Source: Nitrospiraceae bacterium (GTDB taxonomy: Bacteria; Nitrospirota; Nitrospiria; Nitrospirales; Nitrospiraceae). Taken from it: a DNA stretch of 64,000 bases. Below, one piece after another: positions 42,286-51,959 of the stretch (the first letter of the stretch is position 1; every line of letters begins with the position of its first letter). The DNA is taken from the NCBI GenBank assembly GCA_919902665.1, contig CAKKRK010000154.1, forward strand, positions 1 to 64,000, read 5' to 3'. The notes beneath the pieces are model-generated. The model was not told where the DNA came from. It saw only the letters and a list, made by a program, of their open reading frames with translations, and searched no databases. A program made the position numbers and the translations under genes.

Positions 42286-42301
42286 TGGCACGGACTTGGC
42301 T
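42286..42301 (+). promoter_or_regulatory. Candidate sigma-54 -24/-12 promoter
   Basis: TGGCACGGACTTGGCT: GG and GC separated by exactly 10 nt, -24 half matches TGGCAC. Confidence 0.6.
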
Positions 42302-42343
42302 CTCTCAACGAACAGAACGTTCTTAATCTACGGAGGATTTCTC

Positions 42344-42655
42344 ATGCCAAATCCGGACGCCAAGTGTTCACCGGAAACCGTTGTCCTCGCATTTCTCGGC
42401 GGAGCAATCGGAGGGATGATCGCCGGTATCCTCCTCGCTCCGAGGTCGGGCGAGGAAACGCGCCGTGAATTAAAGAGCCAGGCTCGAAGGACGGAAGAAG
42501 AGCTCATCGAGAAAGCCAAGGAGGCGCGAGCCGCTCTTGATGAAATGATTGAGCATGGCAAGCATTTCGTGGCGGAGAAACGCGCGGATGTTGAAGCTGC
42601 GGTCATGGCAGGGAAGGAAGCCATGAAAGAGAAGAGGGATAAATGCTGTAGCTGA
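42344..42655 (+). CDS. YtxH-domain protein
   Basis: FLGGAIGGMIAGILLAPRSGEETRRELKSQARRTEEE; ATG 42344 with AGGA upstream. Confidence 0.82.
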   Translation: MPNPDAKCSPETVVLAFLGGAIGGMIAGILLAPRSGEETRRELKSQARRTEEELIEKAKEARAALDEMIEHGKHFVAEKRADVEAAVMAGKEAMKEKRDKCCS

Positions 42656-42684
42656 CGCGGTTATCGTCAGGAAGGAGTAGCGGG

Positions 42685-43041
42685 ATGCTACGAGTCGACA
42701 ATATTCGAACGAAGCTGATCACTCAACGGCGTGAGTTGTTTCGGGAAGTGGCCAAGACGGAAGAGGATCTGCGCTGGCTCCAAAGCGATATCGAAAGCGA
42801 AGTGGAGGAGCGGGGGCAGGGGGAGACTATGGTTCGGCTGCTCGATCGTCTGGATGGGCGAGCGAAGACCGAGATCGAGGCGATCGATCGGGCGCTCTTC
42901 AAGCTGGGTTCTGAACACTACGGTCGATGTGAACAATGCGGGAAGGCCATCCCCCAATCCAGGCTAGAGGCGGTTCCCGCGGCCGCCATGTGCATGCCTT
43001 GCGAACAGGCGGAGGAGACCCAGGCGGCGCTGAGGAAATAA
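42685..43041 (+). CDS. DksA/TraR-type zinc-finger protein
   Basis: YGRCEQCGKAIPQSRLEAVPAAAMCMPCEQ. Confidence 0.9.
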   Translation: MLRVDNIRTKLITQRRELFREVAKTEEDLRWLQSDIESEVEERGQGETMVRLLDRLDGRAKTEIEAIDRALFKLGSEHYGRCEQCGKAIPQSRLEAVPAAAMCMPCEQAEETQAALRK

Positions 43042-43295
43042 GCAAGCAAGCTGTTTATGTTTCTGGTTGAGAGTGGAGAGGGCGACGCGTCTTGAAGGCA
43101 ATTAATGAGAAGATGTGTCTGTCCAAGGTGCAGAAAGGCAAGATGCGTCGGTTCCCGTGTGTGTATGTTTAACCAGCTGAGACGACTCATCGTTAAGGAG
43201 GATTACCGTGGGAAGATCCTGCCCTGATCATTCATCAGGAGCGTACAGCCGGGAGTTCCCGATGTGGCCGAGTGAACAGCCGGAGACGACGCGAG

Positions 43296-44228
43296 ATGGA
43301 ATTTAAGGATTACTACAAGCTTCTCGATATTGACCGCACGGCGACCGCCGCCGACATCAAAAGTGCCTACCGCAAGCTGGCGCGAAAATATCATCCAGAC
43401 GTGAGCAAAGAGCCTCAAGCAGAAGCGCGTTTTAAGGAAATCGGCGAAGCCTACGAAGTGCTTCAGGATCCGGAGAAGCGCGCCGCGTACGACCAACTAG
43501 GCAATCGCTGGCGAGAGGGACAGGAATTTACGCCTCCGCCCGAATGGGGAGCGGGCTTCGAGTTCACCTCCGACGGCGCTTCCGAGGCGGCTGCCAAGGA
43601 CTACAGCGACTTCTTCTCCACTCTGTTTGGCAACTTCTCTCATCGCGGCGCATCAACTCGCATTCATGGCGAGGACCATCATGCCAAGATCTTCATTACT
43701 CTCGATGACGCGTTTCACGGCGGCACCCATACGATTACTCTGCGTTCGCCGCAGGTGGATGCGCAAGGTCGAGTGGTGCTGCGGGAGCGGTCGCTGAACG
43801 TACAGATCCCCAAAGGCATCCATGAGAGCCAGCATATCCGACTTGCCGGGCAAGGGGCGCCGGGAATCAAGGGGACTACCCCCGGTGATCTGTATCTCGA
43901 GATCCATTTTCACCCCCACCCTCTCTATCAGGTGCAGGGCCGAGACCTCTCGCTTTCATTGCCGATTGCACCATGGGAAGCGGCTCTCGGAGCGACGGTC
44001 AAAGCGCCGACCCCGACTGGCGTGGTGGAAGTCAAAATCCCTCCGGGCTCACAGAGCGGGCGAAAGCTACGACTCAAGGGGCGCGGTATCCCCGGCGAAC
44101 CGGCGGGTGATCTCTATCTTGCGCTGGAGGTGGTTCTGCCGAAAGCGGACACAGAACAGGCACAACAGATCTATCAGGCCATGGCTCGGGAACTGGCCTT
44201 CAATCCACGCGAAGCACTGGAGGTCTAA
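43296..44228 (+). CDS. cbpA: DnaJ-class co-chaperone CbpA
   Basis: J-domain DYYKLLDIDRTATAADIKSAYRKLARKYHPDVS; DnaJ C-terminal domain without zinc finger. Confidence 0.93.
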   Translation: MEFKDYYKLLDIDRTATAADIKSAYRKLARKYHPDVSKEPQAEARFKEIGEAYEVLQDPEKRAAYDQLGNRWREGQEFTPPPEWGAGFEFTSDGASEAAAKDYSDFFSTLFGNFSHRGASTRIHGEDHHAKIFITLDDAFHGGTHTITLRSPQVDAQGRVVLRERSLNVQIPKGIHESQHIRLAGQGAPGIKGTTPGDLYLEIHFHPHPLYQVQGRDLSLSLPIAPWEAALGATVKAPTPTGVVEVKIPPGSQSGRKLRLKGRGIPGEPAGDLYLALEVVLPKADTEQAQQIYQAMARELAFNPREALEV

Positions 44229-44230
44229 GT

Positions 44231-44551
44231 ATGGACAGGGAGCAGGACCTTCTAATAGGCAGCGTGATCGGTGATGAGGGGGTATTGTCGATCGAGGAGT
44301 TGGCGAGAGCGTGCAGTGCGGAGCCTCAATGGATCATCGAATTGGTATCTGTGGGGGTGTTGGAGCCGCAAGGCAGAGAGATCTCGCGCTGGCGATTCCG
44401 CGCAACGGATCTCACCTGTGCCCGCCGAGTGGCGCGCCTGCAACGGGATTTTGATGCCAGCCTCGATGCGGCCGCAGTAATGCTCGATCTGCTCGATCAG
44501 ATCGAGCAATTGCGAGCGCGCCTGAAACTGGCAGGGCTGGATGTGGAGTAG
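44231..44551 (+). CDS. cbpM: CbpM-like chaperone modulator
   Basis: MerR-like, immediately downstream of cbpA; LSIEELARACSAEPQWIIELVSVGVLEPQG. Confidence 0.82.
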   Translation: MDREQDLLIGSVIGDEGVLSIEELARACSAEPQWIIELVSVGVLEPQGREISRWRFRATDLTCARRVARLQRDFDASLDAAAVMLDLLDQIEQLRARLKLAGLDVE

Positions 44552-44820
44552 GCGTGGCACACCGTGGGGGGCGGAACAAGGCTAATTCGATAAGCCGTCC
44601 CACACGCACTTATACCCCATTCTGTCCGCTTCCTCTTCGGAACCAGCCATGAAATTGTTGTCTATGCGAGACACCCATCGCACTTCTGATATGCCATGCA
44701 GAGGTATGCGTATTGCTTCCGGTATTAAAGAGGAGTCCTGTGACCCTTCATGTGGGAACAAAGGATTGGTATGAGGAGCAAAGCTCCGAGGGAGTCGAGT
44801 GTGTTCAACGGCTTGAGTGA

Positions 44821-45345
44821 TTGGAGAGGTTCCATGTGATGTGGACTGTTCCTATTTTTTCCGTGCATTGTAGAGGGAAACTTATCCTTCTTGGAGGTCT
44901 GCTTTGCGCCGCAGTAGCTGCCGGTTGTGGTGACGTCGGGCAGGTACAGAGAGCGACGCGACCGAATCCGTATCTGACCCCGGATACAAGGCACTCCATT
45001 CCCCTGTCATCATCCGCCGGGAAGGAACATCGCGCCGTGATGTTGCAGCACCTGGAAACGATTCAGGTGATCGTGAACGCGTTGGTGGAAGAGGATTATG
45101 AGTTGGCACAGGGTCTGACCGAAATGCATCTGGGCTTCTTTCAACATCGCCAGGCCATGGCCCATCAGGAGCCGGAGAAGTTTCCTGCCGCCTACCATGA
45201 TCTGGCCATGGCCCATCATCAGGCGGCGGAAGAGTTGGCGCGAATTATTCCCACCAAGGACTTGAAGCAGATCCTGCCGTCGTTGAATAATGTCTTGAAG
45301 GCTTGTGTGAGCTGTCATCTGGAGTACAAAGTCAGGGACAATTGA
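44821..45345 (+). CDS. Cytochrome c'-like lipoprotein with C-terminal CVSCH
   Basis: Lipobox VAAGC; helical His-rich body; ACVSCHLEYK. Confidence 0.78.
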   Translation: MERFHVMWTVPIFSVHCRGKLILLGGLLCAAVAAGCGDVGQVQRATRPNPYLTPDTRHSIPLSSSAGKEHRAVMLQHLETIQVIVNALVEEDYELAQGLTEMHLGFFQHRQAMAHQEPEKFPAAYHDLAMAHHQAAEELARIIPTKDLKQILPSLNNVLKACVSCHLEYKVRDN

Positions 45346-45365
45346 TAAATCATGGGAGGATACAA

Positions 45366-45845
45366 TTGAGTGAGCAGAAGACAATTACGGCGTTTTATGA
45401 GGCGGATCACGATCGGCTGGATGAGTTGTTCAAGACCTTTCAAATGTCGAAACGGTCGGACTTTGCCAAGGCCAAGGAAGCCTTCAAGGAATTCAAAGTC
45501 GGCCTCCAGCGGCATATCGTCTGGGAAGAGGAGTTGCTCTTTCCAATCTGGGAAGAGAAAACTGGGATGGTCGAAGACGGACCGACACCCATGATGCGAC
45601 ACGAGCATAGCCAGATCAAACAGCTGCTTGACGCAATTCACCACAAGGTGGAAGGGCAGAACCTCGAGTCCGACCAGGACGAGCAGGCATTGTTAACTCT
45701 CTTGGGCTCTCATAATCGAAAAGAAGAACGGGCGCTCTATCCCGCAATCGATAACGTGACCAATGCGGAAGAACGCGCAATCGTCTTCAGCAACATGAAT
45801 ACTATTCCGGAAGATCACTACAACGCCTGTTGTAGCGGGCACTGA
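45366..45845 (+). CDS. Hemerythrin-domain protein
   Basis: TTG start at 45366 (in frame, 480 nt); FYEADHDRLDELF, HIVWEEELLFPIWE, MRHEHSQIKQLL, HNRKEERALYP. Confidence 0.88.
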   Translation: MSEQKTITAFYEADHDRLDELFKTFQMSKRSDFAKAKEAFKEFKVGLQRHIVWEEELLFPIWEEKTGMVEDGPTPMMRHEHSQIKQLLDAIHHKVEGQNLESDQDEQALLTLLGSHNRKEERALYPAIDNVTNAEERAIVFSNMNTIPEDHYNACCSGH

Positions 45846-45855
45846 GGTAAACCAA

Positions 45856-46374
45856 ATGGAACAGCGCGATGTAGTCATAGAACAGACTGAGGTCAAGGTT
45901 AAGGGAAGACATCTCGCGGTGCCTCCAAAAAATAGCCTCAACCTTGGCCTGATTCTCCTCGTGGGCTGCTTGGGGGTAGTATTTGCACCGGGTTTCGACC
46001 GAAATGTCTGGGCCGAGTCGTCCGTCTCACAACCGGGTGTGAAGCGCAAGGCTAGTGTTGAACGAGGCCGAGACATCTTCCACGGCAACGGGGCCTGCTC
46101 CTACTGCCATGGAATGGACGGCTATCTCGATCGATTGCCACATATGAAAGAGGACATCGCCGCGCGCATTGTGCGGCTGAATCCGCCTCCAACTGACCTG
46201 CGTGATCCCGGCGTGCTTCGCCTGAAGACGAACAAGGAACGAGCCCGAGCCATCCGGGAAGGCCATCCGAGCACCGGCAGGTTTCGAGATTTCACCATGA
46301 CCGATCGGGACATGGCCGATACCTTGTTCTATCTGGCGTTCATCAGAAAAGATCCCAACCCGGAAAAGGACTGA
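45856..46374 (+). CDS. Monoheme cytochrome c
   Basis: GACSYCHGMDGYLDRLP; TM/signal segment. Confidence 0.85.
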   Translation: MEQRDVVIEQTEVKVKGRHLAVPPKNSLNLGLILLVGCLGVVFAPGFDRNVWAESSVSQPGVKRKASVERGRDIFHGNGACSYCHGMDGYLDRLPHMKEDIAARIVRLNPPPTDLRDPGVLRLKTNKERARAIREGHPSTGRFRDFTMTDRDMADTLFYLAFIRKDPNPEKD

Positions 46375-46450
46375 ATGTTGCGGAAATCAGGAGATGTGCA
46401 GAAGGACCTTTTCAATCGCCTTGATTTGAGCTGTAAATAGTTGCCCTCCG

Positions 46451-46810
46451 TTAACTGACGACCTCAGGTGGCGAGATGGACCGGATGTACGACAACACAT
46501 CCAACATCTGCTCGTTCGTCAGTTTGCCGCGAAAGCCGTGCATCGGGCTGAACAACACGCCATTCGAGATGGCCACGAGCAGCTCCCAATCCGTCTTCGA
46601 ACGGCTGGTCTGAGATCGAAAATCGGCTGGTCGGACGATTAAATCTCGGCTGTCCGGTCCGTTCCCGTCCAGTTTGGACCCATGACAACGGAGGCACTGT
46701 TGCTCATACACGCCTTGTCCGGCCTTTGGGTTCCCGCGGATCACTTGTGCCGAAACCACGGATGTTGTGACGAAGAGGAAGATGACGGCGACGGTTAGCA
46801 TCGGTTTCAT
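46451..46810 (-). CDS. Monoheme cytochrome c
   Basis: Start ATG at 46810 with signal peptide; CLRCHGSKLDGNGPDSRDLIVRPADF. Confidence 0.88.
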   Translation of the reverse strand: MKPMLTVAVIFLFVTTSVVSAQVIRGNPKAGQGVYEQQCLRCHGSKLDGNGPDSRDLIVRPADFRSQTSRSKTDWELLVAISNGVLFSPMHGFRGKLTNEQMLDVLSYIRSISPPEVVS

Positions 46811-46821
46811 GTTCGATCCTT

Positions 46822-47679
46822 TCAGCGCAGGACAAGTATCGGACAGGTCACGTGATGTACGACGGCGTGGGAGACACTCCCCAAGAGGAAGCGGGAAATG
46901 CCCTTGCGCCCATGAGAGGTCACGACCACCAAGTCCATATCCTTGGCCTCCTGTTCGATCACCGCTGCAGGATTGCCTTGAGCGACTTTCGTGCTGACCG
47001 TATAGCGCGGGTTCAAGAGCTTGCCGGCGGTCGATTTGACGAGCTCCTCCGCATAGCGTTCCGCGCCTTCCCACCAGGTATTGGTTCCCAGGGCGTCATA
47101 GGGATCGTTCACTCCGATCGGGATAATGGCGTGGACCACACGGAGTTCTACCGGATCGGCGAGCGGATGCTCCGTCAACCATTTCACGATTCGATCCGCA
47201 TCGTTTCGCTCCTCGATGGCGATGAGGACCCGTTGCACTTTCCGCGCGGCTCCCCTGACGATCAACGTTGGGCGAGAGCCGTGCATGAGAACCCGATGGG
47301 ACACACTCCCGAGGACAGTCTCGGACAGACGGCTTCGTCCGCGCACGCCGACGACGACAAGGTCGGCGGAAAGGTTTTGGGCGCTGTCGAGGATGAGCTG
47401 AGCAGGACTGCCGATTTCATTCACCTTCCTGATCGACGTCACCTCAGCGGGGACCATGGCAGCGGCGCGCTCCAGCAGCTGGTGTCCCGAATCGACCATC
47501 GCCTTGCGGAAATCATCGTACCCTTGCACGTTGCCGGCTTGGGCCACGACCGGATGTTCCAAAATCCCTAAATCGACGCCGTGAACCAGTGTGACATCCG
47601 TTGGATGACAGAGCTGGAACGTTTGGGTGACAGCGGCGAATGCCTGATCTGACCAATCAACACCGATGACGACTCTCAT
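46822..47679 (-). CDS. Tandem universal stress protein (UspA)
   Basis: Two Usp repeats: GVRGRSRLSETVLGSVSHRVLMHG and TSHGRKGISRFLLGSVSHAVVHHV. Confidence 0.93.
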   Translation of the reverse strand: MRVVIGVDWSDQAFAAVTQTFQLCHPTDVTLVHGVDLGILEHPVVAQAGNVQGYDDFRKAMVDSGHQLLERAAAMVPAEVTSIRKVNEIGSPAQLILDSAQNLSADLVVVGVRGRSRLSETVLGSVSHRVLMHGSRPTLIVRGAARKVQRVLIAIEERNDADRIVKWLTEHPLADPVELRVVHAIIPIGVNDPYDALGTNTWWEGAERYAEELVKSTAGKLLNPRYTVSTKVAQGNPAAVIEQEAKDMDLVVVTSHGRKGISRFLLGSVSHAVVHHVTCPILVLR

Positions 47680-47703
47680 GTCACAACCTTTCCCACCCAC
47701 ACA

Positions 47704-48255
47704 TCAGAAGAGTGGATGTGGCGCGGTCCCGAACGGAAGCACGCGCGGTGATTCACCCACATTGCCGCGAATACGCCACGCTCCGTCTTCGAGGACGAGA
47801 TAGTGTATTTCTTCATACCAGCTGTCGATGGGGACATACAGACCGCTGGTCTTCGACCTGGCCCAGAGATGGCCCGTACAGGTGACCTCCAGCACCGCAT
47901 CGCGGCCCGATCCGACTTTGGCCATTTTTGTGAAGAGATGGGTGCTCGCAATCTCCTGATACTCATCAAAAAGCTCTTTCCAGATCTTCCGGAGATCGTC
48001 TTTCTTGAGCCCATGGTAGTTGTACTGGGCGGAGTAGATGGCCATGACCTTTTCAAGGTCATGGGATTTAATGGCCTCCTCCGCTTGCTCAAACGTGCCA
48101 ACGACGGCTTTGAGCGTGGCCCCGTCGACTTCGATCACCGAACCGGATGGAGGAACGACGATTTTTGCCTCTGCTCTCCCGATACCGGCAAGAAAGGCGA
48201 TCAGGATAGTGAGATGAACGACTGCTCTCAATAGAGATCTCCCTTGTAAGCTCAC
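47704..48255 (-). CDS. Secreted NTF2-like protein
   Basis: Signal peptide; HDLEKVMAIYSAQYNYHGLKKDDLRKIWKELFDEY, SnoaL/NTF2-like pattern. Confidence 0.7.
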   Translation of the reverse strand: MSLQGRSLLRAVVHLTILIAFLAGIGRAEAKIVVPPSGSVIEVDGATLKAVVGTFEQAEEAIKSHDLEKVMAIYSAQYNYHGLKKDDLRKIWKELFDEYQEIASTHLFTKMAKVGSGRDAVLEVTCTGHLWARSKTSGLYVPIDSWYEEIHYLVLEDGAWRIRGNVGESPRVLPFGTAPHPLF

Positions 48256-48302
48256 TCACCCCTCCTTCTGCTGCCGTCCTCGTGTCAGGACAGAAGCACC
48301 TG

Positions 48303-48803
48303 TCATCTCGTCCATGTGACGCGCACAAAATCTTCGTCTTGGTCGTAGTGCAACTCTAGCTCGCCGTGATAGGCATGCTTCAAACCTTCGCCGATGCGCC
48401 TTGGTAAATGACTGTCGGTCGTGGAAATCACGAGGCCCTCTGGCTTGGTGCCGATCGACATAATTCGAGACAACGGGTGTTCCTTCTTTTCTGCTTCCTC
48501 CGTGTTCTTCACCAGGCCGATGATCTGCTCATGTTGCTCATCCTTAAAAGAACCTTTGAGCGTGACGAATCCCTTAGGGTACTTGTCACGGATCCGCATG
48601 CAGGCGGGGCAGATGATCTCGTCGGCGTCGGCTGGCTTCGTGCCCCAAGTCCACCGCCCCTTGTGAAACGAGGCCCCGCATTCGGTGCAGACGGTCGGCT
48701 CTTTGAGCTTCCCGCGCAGCTTATAGGTGTCGTGCTGATACTCCTGGACGGTCCGATCATGTCGAGCCCACAAGCCTGCCGGTGTCTTCGTTTTCGCGGT
48801 CAT
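48303..48803 (-). CDS. BCAM0308-like zinc-ribbon protein
   Basis: RHDRTVQEYQHDTYKLRGKLKEPTVCTECGASFHKGRWTW...CPACMRIRDKYPKG. Confidence 0.8.
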   Translation of the reverse strand: MTAKTKTPAGLWARHDRTVQEYQHDTYKLRGKLKEPTVCTECGASFHKGRWTWGTKPADADEIICPACMRIRDKYPKGFVTLKGSFKDEQHEQIIGLVKNTEEAEKKEHPLSRIMSIGTKPEGLVISTTDSHLPRRIGEGLKHAYHGELELHYDQDEDFVRVTWTR

Positions 48804-48813
48804 GCGTGCTCCC

Positions 48814-49506
48814 TTATCGTGGCGGTGAGGCTGTTGAAGAGCGAGATCGCTCCTTCCATTCCAACAGCGACTCTTCCGCCAAGTTCAAATACTCCACCAC
48901 ATTGTGATCGCTGACTTGTGCAAAATCGATATAGTGGTGACCCACAGCCAAGAATGGGTCTGGTGTGGCAAGCACTACTAACTCGTCCACCTGTAGACGG
49001 GCCTCTCGGATGGTCTCCGCCGGGCCAACCGGGACGGCTCCGATCAGGCGGCGCGGTTTGAGGTGTCTGATGGACTGGACGGCTGCGAAGAACGTGGAGC
49101 CGGTGGCGATCCCATCATCCACGAGAATGACAATGCGGTCAGTGAGCGTGGGAAACTGTCGACCTTGGCGGTATAGGTCTTGCCGTCGAGCGATCTCTCG
49201 CCGTTGCACCTGAACCAGTTCTTCAATATCCGTCCGAAAGCGACTGTAGGCTGCCATGGCATCAGGATTCAGATAGATCGTTCCTGTTTCACCCACTGCG
49301 CCTAGTGCATACTCGGGGTTATCCGGTGCTCCCAGCTTACGGGTGATACATACGTCTAGCGGTAGGTGCAGTCCTAGGCTCAGCTGATAGCCGACTGCGA
49401 CCCCACCACGTGGCAGCGCCAAGATCAGAGCTGCCTGATCCTCATGATATCGGATCAGTCGCTCCACAAGTCGGCGGCCAGCCTCTTCGCGATTCTTGAA
49501 CGTCAC
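48814..49506 (-). CDS. Phosphoribosyltransferase-family protein
   Basis: LPRGGVAVGYQLS; VILVDDGIATGSTFFAAV PRPP motif. Confidence 0.9.
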   Translation of the reverse strand: MTFKNREEAGRRLVERLIRYHEDQAALILALPRGGVAVGYQLSLGLHLPLDVCITRKLGAPDNPEYALGAVGETGTIYLNPDAMAAYSRFRTDIEELVQVQRREIARRQDLYRQGRQFPTLTDRIVILVDDGIATGSTFFAAVQSIRHLKPRRLIGAVPVGPAETIREARLQVDELVVLATPDPFLAVGHHYIDFAQVSDHNVVEYLNLAEESLLEWKERSRSSTASPPR

Positions 49507-49708
49507 GCTCTTCCCTTCCGTCCACTGGACTCACGGGTCTACATCAGGCCGCTCGTCACACCAACGCCGATCAAGAACATCGCCACTAGAATCAGGATGA
49601 GTGTGAGAAGGAGGTGGTGGTGCGGCTCCTTCTCTTTCTCATCCCAGTGGATCTGCCAGGGCATTTCCAGGTAGCGAGGATGGCGAAACATGATGTCCTC
49701 CTTTCCCT

Positions 49709-50182
49709 TCAGCCAACCTTCACCTCAATCGCTTTGGGCTTGGCCTTTTCCGACTTCCCGAGATGGACCTTCAGTACGCCGTCTTTGTACTCGGCCGTCA
49801 CCTTGGTTCCATCCGCATCTTCCGGCAACGTAAAGCTTCGCATAAAACTGCCATAGGCTCTCTCGACACGGTGATACTTCTTCCCTTTTTCTTCCTTCTC
49901 GTATTTCCGCTCGCCCGTGATCGTGAGGACATCATCATTCACATTCAGCTTGATGTCCTCTTTCTTCATCTCTGGGATCTCGGCTTTGATGACGTACTCC
50001 TTGTCATCTTCCGAGATATCCACCAACGGCGACCATTCTGCCACGGTGATTGCCTCCTTCTTATCGCCACCGGAAGGAACCGATGTGCGGCCGAAGTAAG
50101 TCGAAAGCCGCTTCTCCATCTCCTCGAGTTCCTTGAACGGATTCCATCGCGTGGTCGGTTCCCATCTGGTTAATGCGCTCAT
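49709..50182 (-). CDS. Hsp20/alpha-crystallin small heat-shock protein
   Basis: WSPLVDISEDDKEYVIKAEIPEMKKEDIKLNVNDDVLTITGERK...AYKDGVLKVHL-type core. Confidence 0.94.
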   Translation of the reverse strand: MSALTRWEPTTRWNPFKELEEMEKRLSTYFGRTSVPSGGDKKEAITVAEWSPLVDISEDDKEYVIKAEIPEMKKEDIKLNVNDDVLTITGERKYEKEEKGKKYHRVERAYGSFMRSFTLPEDADGTKVTAEYKDGVLKVHLGKSEKAKPKAIEVKVG

Positions 50183-50495
50183 GACCATTGCCTCCTTGTG
50201 TGATTGATGAGGGGCTGGATGCCCCGCCACTGAACCAGTGCATTGACGGTGCCAGGGGGAAAGAGACGAACGTTGGTGCCTCCCTCTAGGAAATGCGGAG
50301 AGTTAGATCCCTATTGGATTGGAGCCTGGCACGGACAGCAATTTGAACTGTGGCATTACGGGGCAGTCGTGCACGTGAGGCTGTCGCCTCATTCATCATT
50401 GATCGGTGTAGACTAAGGTGCGAAGTGGACGAAGAGATCCTTCCAGTGAATCTTATCGTGTAAGTCTGGCTCATACGAAAAAGGAGGGACCCATC

Positions 50496-50705
50496 ATGAT
50501 TAAAACAGGCACTGGGAAGAGCGATGTATGGAGTGATCATTGCCACCGCTGTGGCGGGCTCATGGTTCCCGAACAGGTATTAGAAATCAGGTCAATGGAC
50601 TTCCGTTGTGTGAGTTGCGGTGAGCGTATCGATCCCGTGATTCTTGCCCATCGTGAAAAATATTCCATACGGAATGAAAGCAAAACGCTCATGATAGGTC
50701 AGTAG
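50496..50705 (+). CDS. Small zinc-ribbon-like protein
   Basis: HCHRCGGLMVPEQV...DFRCVSCGERIDP; preceding AGGAGGG. Confidence 0.65.
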   Translation: MIKTGTGKSDVWSDHCHRCGGLMVPEQVLEIRSMDFRCVSCGERIDPVILAHREKYSIRNESKTLMIGQ

Positions 50706-50793
50706 TCCGATTCCTCGTCTTGCGTGACCGGAGAGGAGCATTTACGATGGCGACAAGAGGGATGCTTTTATAAAGAAAGTGTTGAGTGTGTAA

Positions 50794-51936
50794 ATGACCA
50801 GCGGGATGCGCGGCGCCTTACCAAGAGGCGACCTCCAGCGATTGCTCGATGCCCTCAGTGCAAAGGGATATCGAATTGTCGGACCCACGGTGCGGGATGG
50901 GGCGGTCGTGTGGGAGACCGTCCGGTCTGTGTCTGATCTGCCGGTTGGCTGGCGTGATCACCAAGAACCGGGACGCTATCGGCTCGAACAGACCGGCTCT
51001 CAGGAAGTCTTCGGAGTTGTCCATGGGCCGCAATCACTCAAACAGTTCGTCTTTGCGCCACGCGAGCCGCTCGTACAGATTGAGCGGAGCAAGGACGGAT
51101 TCTCCGCTCGTCCGACGCTTCCCCAACCGGAGAAGGTAGCAGTCATCGGCGCTCGTGCGTGCGATCTGGCCGGGCTTGCTACGCAAGACCAGATTTTTCT
51201 GAACGGCGCTTACCGAGATCCCTATTACGCAGCACGCCGTGAAGGACTGTTCCTAGTCGCTGTGAATTGCACCAGAGCGCTGAACACCTGTTTTTGCGCA
51301 TCCATGGAGACCGGCCCACGTGCCAAGCATGGTTTCGATCTCGCTTTGACGGAGCTAGAGGACCAGCTCTTGATCGAAGCGGGTAGTGAGGCAGGATGCG
51401 ATCTTCTCTCCAATCTCTGCTTGTCTAGGGGTTCAGAACAACTGAGTGCTGAGGTAGCGACGCGGGTTGACGCCTGCGCCCAGAGTCAAGTCAGACGGTT
51501 GGATCACTCACGCTTGCCGCAGGCTCTCTATGATGCTCACGAACATCCTCGATGGGACGAGGTGGCGAGTCGATGCCTTGCCTGCACCAATTGCACGATG
51601 GTGTGCCCGACTTGCTTTTGTCATACGGTCGAGGAGACACCGGACCTCTCGTACCAGCACACTACACATGCCAGATTGTGGGATTCCTGTTTTACTCAGG
51701 AGCACGGGTATATCCACGGCAAGAATATTCGCCCGACGATCAAAGATCGGTACCGCATGTGGCTGACGCATAAGCTGGCATCGTGGATCGATCAATTCGG
51801 CGCGTCCGGTTGCGTCGGCTGTGGCCGATGTATCACTTGGTGCCCGGTCGGGATCGATTTGACCGAAGAGTTGCCCGCTTTGCTGAGTCCGGGCATTCAG
51901 CCGTCAATCGTTCGTCAACGGGTAGATGGTATGTAA
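50794..51936 (+). CDS. hydB: Group 3b hydrogenase Fe-S subunit (sulfhydrogenase beta-like)
   Basis: GARACDLAGLATQDQIF; CLACTNCTMVCPTCFCH and GCVGCGRCITWCPVGIDLT. Confidence 0.9.
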   Translation: MTSGMRGALPRGDLQRLLDALSAKGYRIVGPTVRDGAVVWETVRSVSDLPVGWRDHQEPGRYRLEQTGSQEVFGVVHGPQSLKQFVFAPREPLVQIERSKDGFSARPTLPQPEKVAVIGARACDLAGLATQDQIFLNGAYRDPYYAARREGLFLVAVNCTRALNTCFCASMETGPRAKHGFDLALTELEDQLLIEAGSEAGCDLLSNLCLSRGSEQLSAEVATRVDACAQSQVRRLDHSRLPQALYDAHEHPRWDEVASRCLACTNCTMVCPTCFCHTVEETPDLSYQHTTHARLWDSCFTQEHGYIHGKNIRPTIKDRYRMWLTHKLASWIDQFGASGCVGCGRCITWCPVGIDLTEELPALLSPGIQPSIVRQRVDGM

Positions 51937-51959
51937 CTGGTGCACTGAAGCCTGATCCC

